Shown: piece after piece, positions 33,157 to 41,673 of the stretch
Layout of the letters: each line of letters starts with the position of its first letter
Position numbering within the stretch: the first letter of the stretch is position 1
Origin: a halophilic archaeon SHRA6
GTDB taxonomy: Archaea > Halobacteriota > Halobacteria > Halobacteriales > Haloferacaceae
Direction: 5' to 3'
Assembly (NCBI GenBank): GCA_005239175.1
Contig: SOPS01000004.1
Coordinates: 496,001 to 560,000 of the forward strand
Length of the DNA: 64,000 bases
Program-made: the position numbers and the translations under genes
Notes under the pieces: model-generated
Database searches by the model: none
What the model was told of the DNA's origin: nothing
Seen by the model: only the letters and a program-made list of their open reading frames with translations

Positions 33157-33375
33157 ACCTATCTCTCGGGGGGAATCCGATTGAACCCCGTATATTTTCA
33201 CGCAGATATGGTTTTTTGAGCAAGTGCGTAACACAAAGATAACCCTAGAAATTGTATCTCGTTCTGCTACGAACGTCAGCCCGCCCAATTGTGCTCATAG
33301 GTCTATCTAATGCGAGACTGACGTCACAAGCCCAATTCGGCCAGTGTTTAATGGCCTCGTTTCAGTGATATATGC

Positions 33376-33921
33376 ATGTACGAGGTCGAACTCAAATTCC
33401 GCGTCGACCACGATCGGCTTCGCGATCGACTCATAGCGCTCGGTGCCGAACCAACCGGCCAGCGAACACAGACAGACACATACTACGACGCACCGCACCG
33501 CGAGTTCGCAGAGACTGACGAGGCCCTGCGAATTAGACGCGAGTCGACACAATCTGAGACAGTCGAAAAACTCACGTACAAAGGCCCTCTCGTCGAAGCG
33601 GAATCAAAGACTCGAATCGAACACGAAACCCGCGTCGCAGACGGAGCGGAACTCGATCGGGCGCTGGCAGGGCTGGGTTTCTCTCCCGCTGCAACCGTCG
33701 AAAAGCACCGAGAGTTCTACGCGCTGGAGGGGTACACCATTACACTCGATGCTGTCTCGGGTCTCGGAGAATTCCTCGAGATCGAAGCTGCGGCCGACGA
33801 GGAATCGATTTCGACAGTCAGAGACGGCGCGATCGACCTACTCGCGGAACTCGGCCTCGATCCCGACGACCAGATCAGAACCTCGTATCTCGGGTTGCTT
33901 CTTGCCTCGAAAGACAACTAG
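33376..33921 (+). CDS. CYTH-domain protein (CyaB/class IV adenylate cyclase-like)
   Basis: The 181-residue triphosphate-tunnel protein has the N-terminal ExExK motif EVELKFRV, charged tunnel strands TDTYYDAPHREF, EALRIRRES and TYKGPLV, and the acidic strand EFLEIEAAADEE. CYTH enzymes hydrolyse or cyclise triphosphates: thiamine triphosphatase, inorganic triphosphatase, or class IV adenylyl cyclase. Archaeal CyaB members are widespread and mostly uncharacterised, so cyclase activity should not be assumed. Start ATG 33376 follows a GTTTAATGG box. Confidence 0.9.
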   Translation: MYEVELKFRVDHDRLRDRLIALGAEPTGQRTQTDTYYDAPHREFAETDEALRIRRESTQSETVEKLTYKGPLVEAESKTRIEHETRVADGAELDRALAGLGFSPAATVEKHREFYALEGYTITLDAVSGLGEFLEIEAAADEESISTVRDGAIDLLAELGLDPDDQIRTSYLGLLLASKDN

Positions 33922-34037
33922 AGCTGTTATGGTCGTCCTCACCACTGAAAATATTGCCAATTAATGTGTGTGAGTTATGAATTGTTGCTCGAAGGTTTCC
34001 GCAAGTTATAGCACCTCCCAGATCGAACTGACCGGTA

Positions 34038-35240
34038 ATGGAGCGGAACATTCAGGTTAGCGAACTCGATCGCCGTGCGGTCGAGGACCAGGACGTCGAA
34101 ATCGTCGAACGGAAGGGGATCGGCCATCCCGATTCGATTTGCGACGGAATCGCCGAGCGAGTCTCACGAGCCCTCTCACAGCTGTATCTCGATCGTGTGG
34201 GGAAAGTACTGCACTACAACACCGACGAGACCCAACTCGTTGCCGGCCGGGCTGCCCCGAGCTTCGGCGGCGGAGAGGTCATCGAACCGATCTACATCCT
34301 GATTGTCGGGCGGGCGACAAAAGAGTACGAGGGCGAACAGCTCCCCGTCAACGCGACAGCACTGAGTGCGGCCAGAGAGTACCTCGCCGAGCAGATTCCC
34401 GAACTCGAATTCGGACGTGACGTGATCGTTGACGTGAAACTCGGCGAAGGATCCGGCGACCTCCAGGACGTTTTCGGCGAAGAGACTGTCGAGGTCCCGA
34501 TGGCCAACGATACCTCATTCGGCGTGGGCCACGCCCCGTTGACCGAAACCGAACAGATCGTCTACAACGCTGAACAGAAACTTAACACAACGTATGCCGA
34601 GGCACACCCCGAACTCGGGCCAGACGTCAAGATCATGGGCAAACGCGAAGGCGACGTGATCGATATTACAGTCGCTGCCGCGATGATCGACCGCTACATC
34701 GACGATCTCGACGACTACGACGAGGCCGTCTCCTCGGTCAAATCATACGTCACCGAACTGGCACGGGAGTACACCGATCGGGAGGTCGCGGTGGCGGTCA
34801 ACACCGCAGACGACTACGATGAGGGATCTATCTATCTCACGGTCACAGGCACGAGCGCAGAACAGGGCGACGATGGGTCGGTCGGTCGAGGCAACCGAGC
34901 CAACGGACTCATCACCCCGAACCGCCCGATGAGTATGGAAGCAACGTCTGGAAAAAACCCCGTCAATCACATCGGCAAAATCTACAATCTCCTCTCGACA
35001 GAGATTGCCGAGAGCGTCGTCGCGGAGGTCAACGGCATCCGCGACCTACAGGTGCGGCTTCTCAGCCAGATCGGCCGGCCGATCGATCAACCGCACGTCG
35101 CCGACGCGCAGGTCGTCACCGCAAGCGACGTCGCGATCTCAGACGTCGAAGCTGACATTCGGGCGATTGTCGACCGAGAGCTCGCCAACGTGACCGAAGT
35201 CACCCGCCAGACGATCGAAGGCGACATCGCGACGTTCTAG
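34038..35240 (+). CDS. Archaeal-type methionine adenosyltransferase
   Basis: Makes S-adenosylmethionine from methionine and ATP. The 400-residue archaeal form (distinct from bacterial MetK) shows [18 protein letters not shown] at residues about 20-38, [11 protein letters not shown], the ATP-site region [59 protein letters not shown] and [13 protein letters not shown]. The gene stands alone with a promoter (AGTTATAG) in the preceding 116-bp gap. It supplies SAM to Dph2 and the methyltransferases. Confidence 0.97.
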   Translation: MERNIQVSELDRRAVEDQDVEIVERKGIGHPDSICDGIAERVSRALSQLYLDRVGKVLHYNTDETQLVAGRAAPSFGGGEVIEPIYILIVGRATKEYEGEQLPVNATALSAAREYLAEQIPELEFGRDVIVDVKLGEGSGDLQDVFGEETVEVPMANDTSFGVGHAPLTETEQIVYNAEQKLNTTYAEAHPELGPDVKIMGKREGDVIDITVAAAMIDRYIDDLDDYDEAVSSVKSYVTELAREYTDREVAVAVNTADDYDEGSIYLTVTGTSAEQGDDGSVGRGNRANGLITPNRPMSMEATSGKNPVNHIGKIYNLLSTEIAESVVAEVNGIRDLQVRLLSQIGRPIDQPHVADAQVVTASDVAISDVEADIRAIVDRELANVTEVTRQTIEGDIATF

Positions 35241-35244
35241 TCGG

Positions 35245-35263
35245 TTTTTACAGAGCGCGCTCT
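35245..35263 (+). terminator. T-tract and palindrome after methionine adenosyltransferase
   Basis: Directly after the stop is a TTTTT run (35245-35249) and then a perfect 12-bp palindrome AGAGCGCGCTCT (35252-35263). Archaeal termination can occur at a T-run alone; the palindrome may add a hairpin. The following bases to 35391 show no gene. Confidence 0.3.
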
Positions 35264-35391
35264 TCGGCTGTGGGTTGAAAATCAGGTAGTTTGTTCGGGC
35301 CAGATGAGACCCGGACGTAGCCGTCAATTCGATCGGTTCAGGCGACAATTGCGTGAACAGGGCTGCACCGGACAACAAAAGCGTGGAGTGC

Positions 35392-35958
35392 TTAGCTGAT
35401 GAACTTGTTGTCCCGCCAGTTGACGCCGTTCCCCTCAGCACCGCTTTGTCGTGGGCTCTCGACAACTTCGACCGTTGCGGGTCGTTCTTCGCCTTCGACG
35501 ATTCGAGTGGCGACAAGATCGCCGTCCTCTTCGGTAATCGCAGTCAGGTTGCCTTTCTCGGTCTGCAGTGCGATCTCGCGGAGCACGAGGAACATCGGAT
35601 ACTGCAGCGCCGAATTCTGCAAGACCGTCTCGCGATCGCCCTTGAAGCAGGCGAATTCGACAAGCTCGGACGGGATCTCCTCTTCTTCGTCCTGGACCCA
35701 CTGTGGGCCGCCCGCTCGCGGCGGCTCCTCTTCGTACACCCGAGTCTCGGTGACGCTTGCTTTCAGCTGGGCAGTTGGGGTGTACTTGCTGAGGTTGTCG
35801 TCGGTCGAGACCGCTTTGATAATGAGGGTGTTGTTTCGTCGAGTGATGTCAACGTCGGCGATTTCCGGGGGCAGTTCCGGATCGCTTTCGAAATACGACG
35901 TGACATCTTCGAGTGGCAGTTCAAGCGTTGAGTGGAGACGGTATACACGACCTGTCAT
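35392..35958 (-). CDS. Conserved haloarchaeal protein (DUF7110-like), function unknown
   Basis: The 188-residue soluble protein begins MTGRVYRLHSTLELPLEDV and has SDPELPPEIADVDITRRNNTL, typical of a small, strongly conserved haloarchaeal family that I recall as DUF7110. The first 80 residues look like a single alpha/beta domain (VDITRRNNTLIIKAVS); the remainder includes ACFKGDRETVLQNSALQYP. No catalytic motif is apparent. It is transcribed alone, leftward, with an unusually T/G-rich upstream region (GGGTTGGGTTGGGT near 35964). Confidence 0.75.
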   Translation of the reverse strand: MTGRVYRLHSTLELPLEDVTSYFESDPELPPEIADVDITRRNNTLIIKAVSTDDNLSKYTPTAQLKASVTETRVYEEEPPRAGGPQWVQDEEEEIPSELVEFACFKGDRETVLQNSALQYPMFLVLREIALQTEKGNLTAITEEDGDLVATRIVEGEERPATVEVVESPRQSGAEGNGVNWRDNKFIS

Positions 35959-36110
35959 GGATGGGTGGGTTGGGTTGGGTACGTCCGATGGGTTCGTCTG
36001 TCGAGGCGACAGTACCTACCGTACCTACGTGATCCGAGCATATATGACCTGCCCTTCGTGTTACGATTGCACAAATAACCGAAAACAGGAGATAGAGCGT
36101 CTTTACTCCG

Positions 36111-36455
36111 CTATTCTACTGCGAGCGTCGTTTCGAGCTCCCCACGCTCCTCGAGTTCGGCAAGGATGTCGCTGCCGCCAACAAACTCACCATCGACGAA
36201 CGTCTGTGGAATCGTCTCCCAGTCACTGTGTTCGCTCAGCGCCGATCGGTAGTGATCGAGCGCGGGCAACACATCGACCGTTTCGAAAGAGTCGCGGTAT
36301 TGACCGATGAGCTCCAGCGCTCGCGCTGAGTACCCACACTGGGGCATGAGCTGATTGCCCTTCATGAACAGCACGACCTCGTTGTTCTCGATCGCTTCCT
36401 CAACGCGCGCGGCGACCTCGTCGGCGTCCAGATCGCTTTCGGGTTGGAATGCCAT
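36111..36455 (-). CDS. Monothiol glutaredoxin (Grx4/Grx5 type)
   Basis: The 114-residue thioredoxin-fold protein has the monothiol signature LFMKGNQLMPQCGYSARAL (CGYS with a preceding KG), TIPQTFVDGEFVGGSDILAEL (cis-Pro and glutathione-binding GG-SD), all diagnostic of Fe-S-carrying glutaredoxins. These assemble or deliver [2Fe-2S] clusters. Haloarchaea lack glutathione and use gamma-glutamylcysteine, so the thiol ligand may differ. The start at 36455 is chosen because the domain begins just after; an upstream ATG would add 25 poorly conserved residues. Confidence 0.92.
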   Translation of the reverse strand: MAFQPESDLDADEVAARVEEAIENNEVVLFMKGNQLMPQCGYSARALELIGQYRDSFETVDVLPALDHYRSALSEHSDWETIPQTFVDGEFVGGSDILAELEERGELETTLAVE

Positions 36456-36559
36456 GTACACTGATTGGTGACTCTGCGGGAAATGCGTTGCGTCGTCACT
36501 CGATCGCATCGAGTGCTCCGGCGATCGCAACCGATTCTTGGTCTATTGCTGTGAATCGA

Positions 36560-37198
36560 CTACTCCTCGCGCCCGACTGGCACGACGTTAATGAGCGAGT
36601 GCACGGGGACACCATCGATCGTGTCGAGTCCCTGTTTGTCGACGATGACAACACAGGCGGCGGGCTCACCACCCTGTCCGCGGATCGCCTCGATCGTCTC
36701 ACGGAGCGTCGTGCCGCTCGTCACCGTGTCGTCGACCACGTAGCAGTCTCGATCGCGGATCGTCGCGAAGTTCCGCGAGAAGCCGCCGCCGAGGTCTTCG
36801 ATATCGCCTTCCTCCCACTGGTGTTTTGCGGGGGCGTACGAGCCAATGTCAGTTCCGAGCTCCTGGGCAACGACGGTTGCAATCGGCGTCCCAGCCTTCT
36901 CAATACCGATCGTGAGGTCGACATCCTCGCCTTCCTTCGAGAGCAGGTCGGCCATTGCCGCGCCAAGGTGGGTGAGCCGGGCGCTGTCGCGGCCGATCGC
37001 GCTCCAGTCGACGTGGATATCTTGGGGACCTCTGGCGGCGGTCGTCTCAGGCGAAGGCTCGCTTCGTGCGCCGCTGCGTTCGACGAGCCAGCTTGCGGTT
37101 TCGCGAGAGACGTTCAGCTCGTCTGCGATCTCGCCCTTCGAGACGCCACGGGATGCAAGCTCTGCTGCGCTGTCGATCAGGTCGTCTACGTTTTTCAT
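36560..37198 (-). CDS. gfcR: GfcR, PRTase-like transcriptional regulator of sugar catabolism
   Basis: The 212-residue regulator has an N-terminal HTH (GVSKGEIADELNVSRETASWLVER) fused to a type I phosphoribosyltransferase domain with the PRPP loop VVDDTVTSGTT. In Haloferax volcanii GfcR, an orotate-PRTase-like protein, activates genes of the semi-phosphorylative Entner-Doudoroff pathway and lower glycolysis. Here the ATG overlaps the end of the glucose dehydrogenase gene by 4 bp, the same gene pairing as in Haloferax, which makes the assignment firm. Its ligand is likely a pathway phosphate ester; the lack of pyrE neighbours argues against a role in pyrimidine synthesis. Confidence 0.92.
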   Translation of the reverse strand: MKNVDDLIDSAAELASRGVSKGEIADELNVSRETASWLVERSGARSEPSPETTAARGPQDIHVDWSAIGRDSARLTHLGAAMADLLSKEGEDVDLTIGIEKAGTPIATVVAQELGTDIGSYAPAKHQWEEGDIEDLGGGFSRNFATIRDRDCYVVDDTVTSGTTLRETIEAIRGQGGEPAACVVIVDKQGLDTIDGVPVHSLINVVPVGREE

Positions 37199-38256
37199 AT
37201 ACTGTCGAATTGAACGGCCGTTTTAATAGTCGTGTCGTCATCGACGAACGCCGTCTCAAACTCCTCGAGATCGTACACACCGGTGATCAACGCGTCGAGG
37301 AACGACTGATCCATTGCTGAGAGCGAATCGACGGCCGCCTTGAAGTGCGGGATATGAGAGTTAACACTGCCGACGATCGCCTTGTTGTGCAGCACAATCT
37401 CTCGGTGTAACGAGCCGCCATCGATTTCAAACGCCCAGTCGCCGGGGACGCCAAGGAGCGCGGCGACGCCGTTTGGAGCCAACGCTTCGATTGCCTCGAA
37501 GGCATGCTTGGCGTAGCCGGTCGCCTCGAAGATCAGGTCCGGCGCTTCGTAGTCGTCGGGAATCGCTGCCACTGGTGTCTCGTTCGAGTTGATGTACGTC
37601 CCACCGAGGGATTCGATGATGTCGATCGTCGGATCGGGCCGCTCGCGTCGACCGAGACAGTAGACGCGATCGAACGATTCCTCAAACATGGCAAGCGTCA
37701 AGAGCCCGAGACTGCCGTTGCCGAGGACGACCGCAGATTCTGGCTTCCACTCGAATGCCGATCGACTCGCCCGGGCGTGAGCCACGGCCTTCTCCGTGAT
37801 CGAAATCGGCTCGACGAGAAAGCCAACGTCCGCCAGCGACTCCGGAATTTCGACGAGATACTCGGCTGGGCTCGTGAAGTATTCGGCCATGAAGCCGTGT
37901 TTACCGACGATCCCTCGTTCGTGGTACTGGCCGTCGGGAGCCATATCCGGTTCGCCGCGATCGAAGTACTCGTTTGGGCCGTTGGGCGGGCGACGTACCG
38001 TCGGAACGACAATGTCTCCGGCCGTAAACGAGGTCCCGTTAGCATCTTCAACAACGCCAACGGCCTCGTGACCGAGAACAAGGTGATCTGAACCATCGGG
38101 TGCGCCGCCATGTCCGCCCGCGATCACCTCGTGATCTGTCCCGTCAACGCCGACCCGGAGGGTCCTCACCAGCACCTCTCCCGAGTCAGGCTCTGGTTTC
38201 GGCACGTCAATGAGTTCAGCTTTCCCGGCACCTGTCCTGACCGCTATCGCATCCAT
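37195..38256 (-). CDS. gdh: Glucose 1-dehydrogenase, zinc medium-chain type
   Basis: First step of the semi-phosphorylative Entner-Doudoroff route: glucose to gluconolactone with NAD(P). The 353-residue MDR protein numbers exactly like the Haloferax mediterranei enzyme: D38 (in GVDGTDHE), H63 and E64 (in LGHEAVG) are the known zinc ligands. The Rossmann loop is VVLGNGSLGLL and the following VYCLGRRERPD carries basic residues suited to NADP. ATG 38256 is preferred over an upstream in-frame start that would add 20 residues. It forms an operon with gfcR (ATGA overlap). Confidence 0.94.
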   Translation of the reverse strand: MDAIAVRTGAGKAELIDVPKPEPDSGEVLVRTLRVGVDGTDHEVIAGGHGGAPDGSDHLVLGHEAVGVVEDANGTSFTAGDIVVPTVRRPPNGPNEYFDRGEPDMAPDGQYHERGIVGKHGFMAEYFTSPAEYLVEIPESLADVGFLVEPISITEKAVAHARASRSAFEWKPESAVVLGNGSLGLLTLAMFEESFDRVYCLGRRERPDPTIDIIESLGGTYINSNETPVAAIPDDYEAPDLIFEATGYAKHAFEAIEALAPNGVAALLGVPGDWAFEIDGGSLHREIVLHNKAIVGSVNSHIPHFKAAVDSLSAMDQSFLDALITGVYDLEEFETAFVDDDTTIKTAVQFDSI

Positions 38257-38453
38257 ATATGAATGGAGGTGATAGACCACCAAAAGATTTATTCTATACT
38301 GAGTAAAGACTAACATGTCGGCGAACGCCGATCGAAGTCGGTCCAGCCCCCGATTTCGATCAATCCAGCCACCATCTGATGCGTTCGTCGCACCGTCTCT
38401 GCTCTCTCAGGCGGATCTCCGCCTTTTTGTCGATCCGTTACGTACTGAGTGAC

Positions 38454-39209
38454 GTGTGTACGCTTACGATTGCGTGGCGTGTCTTCGAGGACGCACCAGT
38501 TCTCGTCGCCGCCAACCGTGACGAGGCGACCGATCGTCCCTCGACTTCGCCAGGCTACTACCGGAGTGAACCGCCGATCATCGCCCCGCGTGACGAGGAG
38601 GCCGGCGGGACGTGGATCGGCTACAATGCCGCCGGAGTGTTCGTCGGGATTACGAACCGATGGGTCGATCGCCCGAGCGGCCGGTCGCGCGGCGCACTCG
38701 TTGCGGATTGTCTAGCGCAGGACAGTGCCGCGACTGCAGTCGAGTTCGTCGATCGATCGGTGCAAACGGAGACGTACGCGGGGTTTAATCTCGTCGTCGC
38801 AGACGCAGAAACGGCGACGCTTCTCGAATACGACGGGACGCTGTCGACTCGATCGCTCGACCCTGGCGTCCATGTGGTTGTGAACGTGGGTGCAGACGGC
38901 GCGTTCTTCGAGCCGACCGATCGCCCAGCGGTAGGTAGACAACAGGGAAAAAACGCCGAGACGCTTCAATCAGCGCTGCAACCGCACGCGGGGGAATCTG
39001 CTGACGAGTGGCTTGAGCGTGCTGGGACCGCACTGGGCGATCACGACTACGGCGTCTGTATTCACGGCGACGGCTTTGGAACCCGATCGGCTTCGCTCAT
39101 CCGGCTCGGCGTTCCCGATGTGGGACTGAACGATCGGTATCTGTTCGCTGATGGGCCGCCGTGTGAGACGCAGTTCGTCGAGGTTGCTGCGTCGATCGAC
39201 TCAACGTAG
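38454..39209 (+). CDS. NRDE/TANGO2 family protein with N-terminal cysteine
   Basis: The 251-residue protein starts (GTG) MCTLTIAWRVF and has the defining AANRDEATDRPS, then GGTWIGYNAAGVFVGITNR, the hallmarks of the NRDE family (PF05742; human TANGO2). The Cys at position 2 would be exposed after Met removal, as in Ntn hydrolases, and may be catalytic. GTG 38454 is the only start that places this Cys correctly. TANGO2-type proteins have been linked to haem handling in eukaryotes; the archaeal role is unknown. Confidence 0.88.
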   Translation: MCTLTIAWRVFEDAPVLVAANRDEATDRPSTSPGYYRSEPPIIAPRDEEAGGTWIGYNAAGVFVGITNRWVDRPSGRSRGALVADCLAQDSAATAVEFVDRSVQTETYAGFNLVVADAETATLLEYDGTLSTRSLDPGVHVVVNVGADGAFFEPTDRPAVGRQQGKNAETLQSALQPHAGESADEWLERAGTALGDHDYGVCIHGDGFGTRSASLIRLGVPDVGLNDRYLFADGPPCETQFVEVAASIDST

Positions 39210-39219
39210 CGCGGGCCGA

Positions 39220-39669
39220 TCACTGCTGACCGACAGCACGGCCAGACCGCTGTTGAATCCTGAGTGCCCACACATTGGGATTCTCCTGAATTTCGTACTT
39301 CGAGAGGAGATTCGATTGGTACGCGTTGGCTGCCATCGCCTCACGTGCAGCATCCCACTCATCAACCGAGATGCGATCGAGTGATCCCGAAACGATCACA
39401 CTCCGCCAAGAGCCGTCTGGAGTGACATCAAAGGTGGTGAAACTCGCTACGGCGGCCTGTTCTGCATATGTTTCCTTCCGAAGGTCACTGCTTGCCTCGA
39501 GAAATAGGAAGTACAGCGTGTCCTCTCCGTCGTACCCAAAAGACAGCGGGACCCCGTATGGCACTCCCTCTGCACTCATCGAGAGTACCCCGATCCCCAT
39601 CTCTGTCAATACGTCATCAATCTCGACATCATCCATTTCGAGACCCAATAAGGACTGAAACTCAGACAT
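39220..39669 (-). CDS. Pyridoxamine 5'-phosphate oxidase family (FMN-binding) protein
   Basis: The 149-residue split-barrel protein has the pattern MGIGVLSMSAEGVPYGVPLSFGYDG, TLYFLFLEASSDLRKETYAE and SWRSVIVSGSLDRIS of haloarchaeal FMN-binding members. These bind FMN or F420-like cofactors; the substrate is unknown. It converges on the NRDE gene 10 bp away. ATG 39669 is chosen because the upstream part of the frame is not conserved. Confidence 0.85.
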   Translation of the reverse strand: MSEFQSLLGLEMDDVEIDDVLTEMGIGVLSMSAEGVPYGVPLSFGYDGEDTLYFLFLEASSDLRKETYAEQAAVASFTTFDVTPDGSWRSVIVSGSLDRISVDEWDAAREAMAANAYQSNLLSKYEIQENPNVWALRIQQRSGRAVGQQ

Positions 39670-39793
39670 AGTGTAGACACTCACACACAAGCTTTTAAAA
39701 TTCGTGAGGAATCTCACCTGCTCAGAACGTCCCCCGGGTTTTTGATCGCACTGAAAGCCAGACTTTATAGAACCTGCGTCCTGTCATACTGGT

Positions 39794-40147
39794 ATGAGCG
39801 TCTCCGAGATCGAAGCGGAGCTGTCTGAGGACGAGCACGCCGGGCTAGAGCTGATCCGCGAAACCGGCGGCATCCACCAAAGCGACTTCTGGAAGGAGTT
39901 AGATGTCTCCTCGCGGAAGGGGAGCCGCATCGCCGAAGCGCTCGTCGACGCAGAGCTGATCCAGCGACAGGAAGCAGTGTATCAAGGACACACTACGTAC
40001 TTTCTGGAACCAGCACCCCGCGACCTCGATTTTAGCCTGTTGATGGCTGGCGATATGCTGTCGCCGTTCATCGGCGAAGAGGATATCGACGCCCGAAGCG
40101 ATGCCTTCTCACAGTGGGTCATGAACCTCGCGTACGATTCGCGATAA
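39794..40147 (+). CDS. Winged-HTH DNA-binding protein
   Basis: The 117-residue protein has a clear wHTH: LELIRETGGIHQSDFWKELDVSSRKGSRIAEAL (helices 1-3) and LIQRQEAVYQGHTTYFLEP (wing). A short C-terminal helical tail (LLMAGDMLSPFIGEEDID) follows. It resembles archaeal MarR/Lrp-like N-terminal domains. Start ATG 39794 is 27 bases after a CTTTATAGA box (leaderless layout). Targets unknown. Confidence 0.82.
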   Translation: MSVSEIEAELSEDEHAGLELIRETGGIHQSDFWKELDVSSRKGSRIAEALVDAELIQRQEAVYQGHTTYFLEPAPRDLDFSLLMAGDMLSPFIGEEDIDARSDAFSQWVMNLAYDSR

Positions 40148-40269
40148 GGAGCATTCGAACTGGGCCGTATCCCGATCGAACCAGATCATAGCCATTCGAA
40201 TACCCATCCTGGCAACGACGGATTGCAGGCACGCGAACGATTATTTGCTCCCAGTTTGATACCCCGACA

Positions 40270-41163
40270 ATGAGCTTTGTTTCCGCGATCGAAGGCGTCA
40301 CTCCGCCGCTCGTCACACCGTTTGCGGCCGACGGTTCGATCGACGAAGCGGCGTACAGATCGGTTATCGACCACGCGATCAACGGTGGAGTACGCGGATT
40401 GTTCCCCTGTGGGACTACCGGCGAGTTCGCAAGCCTCAGCGCTGCCGAACGGACACGTGCGATCGAGATCGCTGTCGATGCGGCCGACGATCGGCCAGTG
40501 CTCGCTGGCGCGGCAGGAACACACGTTGGTGATGTCGTCGCCGCAATCGAGTCAGCGACGGATTTGGGTGCAACCGCTGCGGTTGTCACACCGCCGTACT
40601 TCCACACGGCGAACGATCCCGACGGCAATCTTGGGTTCTTCCGAGCGATCGCCGAGCAGTCGCCGCTGCCGCTTTTGTTGTACAATATCCCGTCGTGTAC
40701 GGGCGCGCCGATCGATCCCGAAACCGTCGCAACGCTGGCTGCTGAGGAATCATACGTTGGAATCAAAGACTCGAGCGGTGACTTTGGGTACTTTTTGCAG
40801 CTGCTTCGAAAAACGCCTGAATCGTTTGCTGTCCTTCAGGGATTCGACAACCTGTTGATCCCATCGCTCCGGGCTGGTGCCGACGGCGGCATCCACGCAC
40901 TCTCGAACGTGATCCCGTCGATTTTCGCCGAGGCGTACGAGGCTGCCGAAACCGATCGCGGGCTCGAACTGCAGTTCGACGCGATTTCGCCGTTGTTCGA
41001 AGCGTGCCTCGAAACCGGATTTGCACCGGGAACCAAAGCGGCGCTTGCTCACCGTGGCGTGATTTCCGACACAGCTGTCAGACCGCCGCTCGTCGAGCCA
41101 AACGATGACACGGCGAACTCGATCGCTGATGCGTTGGACGCCGCGATCGCCACGATAGAGTAG
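40270..41163 (+). CDS. DapA/NAL family aldolase, probably KD(P)G aldolase
   Basis: Class I (Schiff-base) (beta/alpha)8 enzyme of 297 residues. Family landmarks are VTPPLVTPFAADGSID, FPCGTTGEFASLS (pyruvate-binding GTTGE), the Tyr in LLYNIPSCTG, and the catalytic Lys in YVGIKDSSGDFGYF. Either dihydrodipicolinate synthase or 2-keto-3-deoxy(phospho)gluconate aldolase fits. The second is favoured because the spED enzyme glucose dehydrogenase and its regulator lie 2 kb away, and GATPPL-type starts are common in haloarchaeal KdgA; sequence alone does not prove it. Confidence 0.8.
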   Translation: MSFVSAIEGVTPPLVTPFAADGSIDEAAYRSVIDHAINGGVRGLFPCGTTGEFASLSAAERTRAIEIAVDAADDRPVLAGAAGTHVGDVVAAIESATDLGATAAVVTPPYFHTANDPDGNLGFFRAIAEQSPLPLLLYNIPSCTGAPIDPETVATLAAEESYVGIKDSSGDFGYFLQLLRKTPESFAVLQGFDNLLIPSLRAGADGGIHALSNVIPSIFAEAYEAAETDRGLELQFDAISPLFEACLETGFAPGTKAALAHRGVISDTAVRPPLVEPNDDTANSIADALDAAIATIE

Positions 41164-41208
41164 CGACACCAGCACAGCACGTATCTGTGCAGACTACTGA
41201 TCGTGGGT

Positions 41209-41553
41209 ATGAAGCAACTGATCACCGAACACAACGATCTGTTACTCGCCCGGCTCGAAGCACCAGACCGGGTATTTGAGGTTTCGATCGAAACGATTGA
41301 GCCGACAGATGTTACCCTCCGGCTCAACCGCGACGGCGAGCGGGTCGGAAGTATTTACAATGACGACGGCACCGAACGGACGATGGCGCGGCTCACAACT
41401 GCACGAGAAGGCAGCGATTTCATTTCGGTTGCGGTTCCGAAAGCCTTCGTCAACTCTCTCCTCGATACCGCGATCGGCTCCGACAGAGTGACCGACCTGG
41501 AAAAAGCTGCGGGCTATCGGCTTCGCGTACTCAGCGACGTCGAAGACACGTAG
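41209..41553 (+). CDS. Hypothetical protein
   Basis: The 114-residue protein (MKQLITEHNDLLLARLEAP) is predicted to be beta-rich (FEVSIETIEPTDVTLRLNRDG) with a C-terminal helix pair. I do not recognise a family. Start ATG 41209; the in-frame GTG at 41203 is possible. It trails the aldolase gene by 45 bp and may be co-transcribed. Confidence 0.55.
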   Translation: MKQLITEHNDLLLARLEAPDRVFEVSIETIEPTDVTLRLNRDGERVGSIYNDDGTERTMARLTTAREGSDFISVAVPKAFVNSLLDTAIGSDRVTDLEKAAGYRLRVLSDVEDT

Positions 41554-41673
41554 CTCCAATCAAAGCGCCCAATTGTCGTTCCACCGTCGGATGCTTCGAA
41601 GGTGACGCACCGACAGTGTTCCTGTGTTACACAGAATCGGGGAGAACACCAACGACTTCAATCCTTAGAGTAG

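Noticed and set aside
33376-33921. CYTH protein as the cyclase of a CBASS-like or cAMP signalling system
   Set aside because: No effector or receptor gene is nearby, and CyaB-type CYTH proteins are widespread housekeeping proteins in archaea.
35240-35391. tRNA or small RNA gene in the gap after methionine adenosyltransferase
   Set aside because: No cloverleaf or TTCGAAT-type loop pairing could be made; only a T-run and a short palindrome are present.
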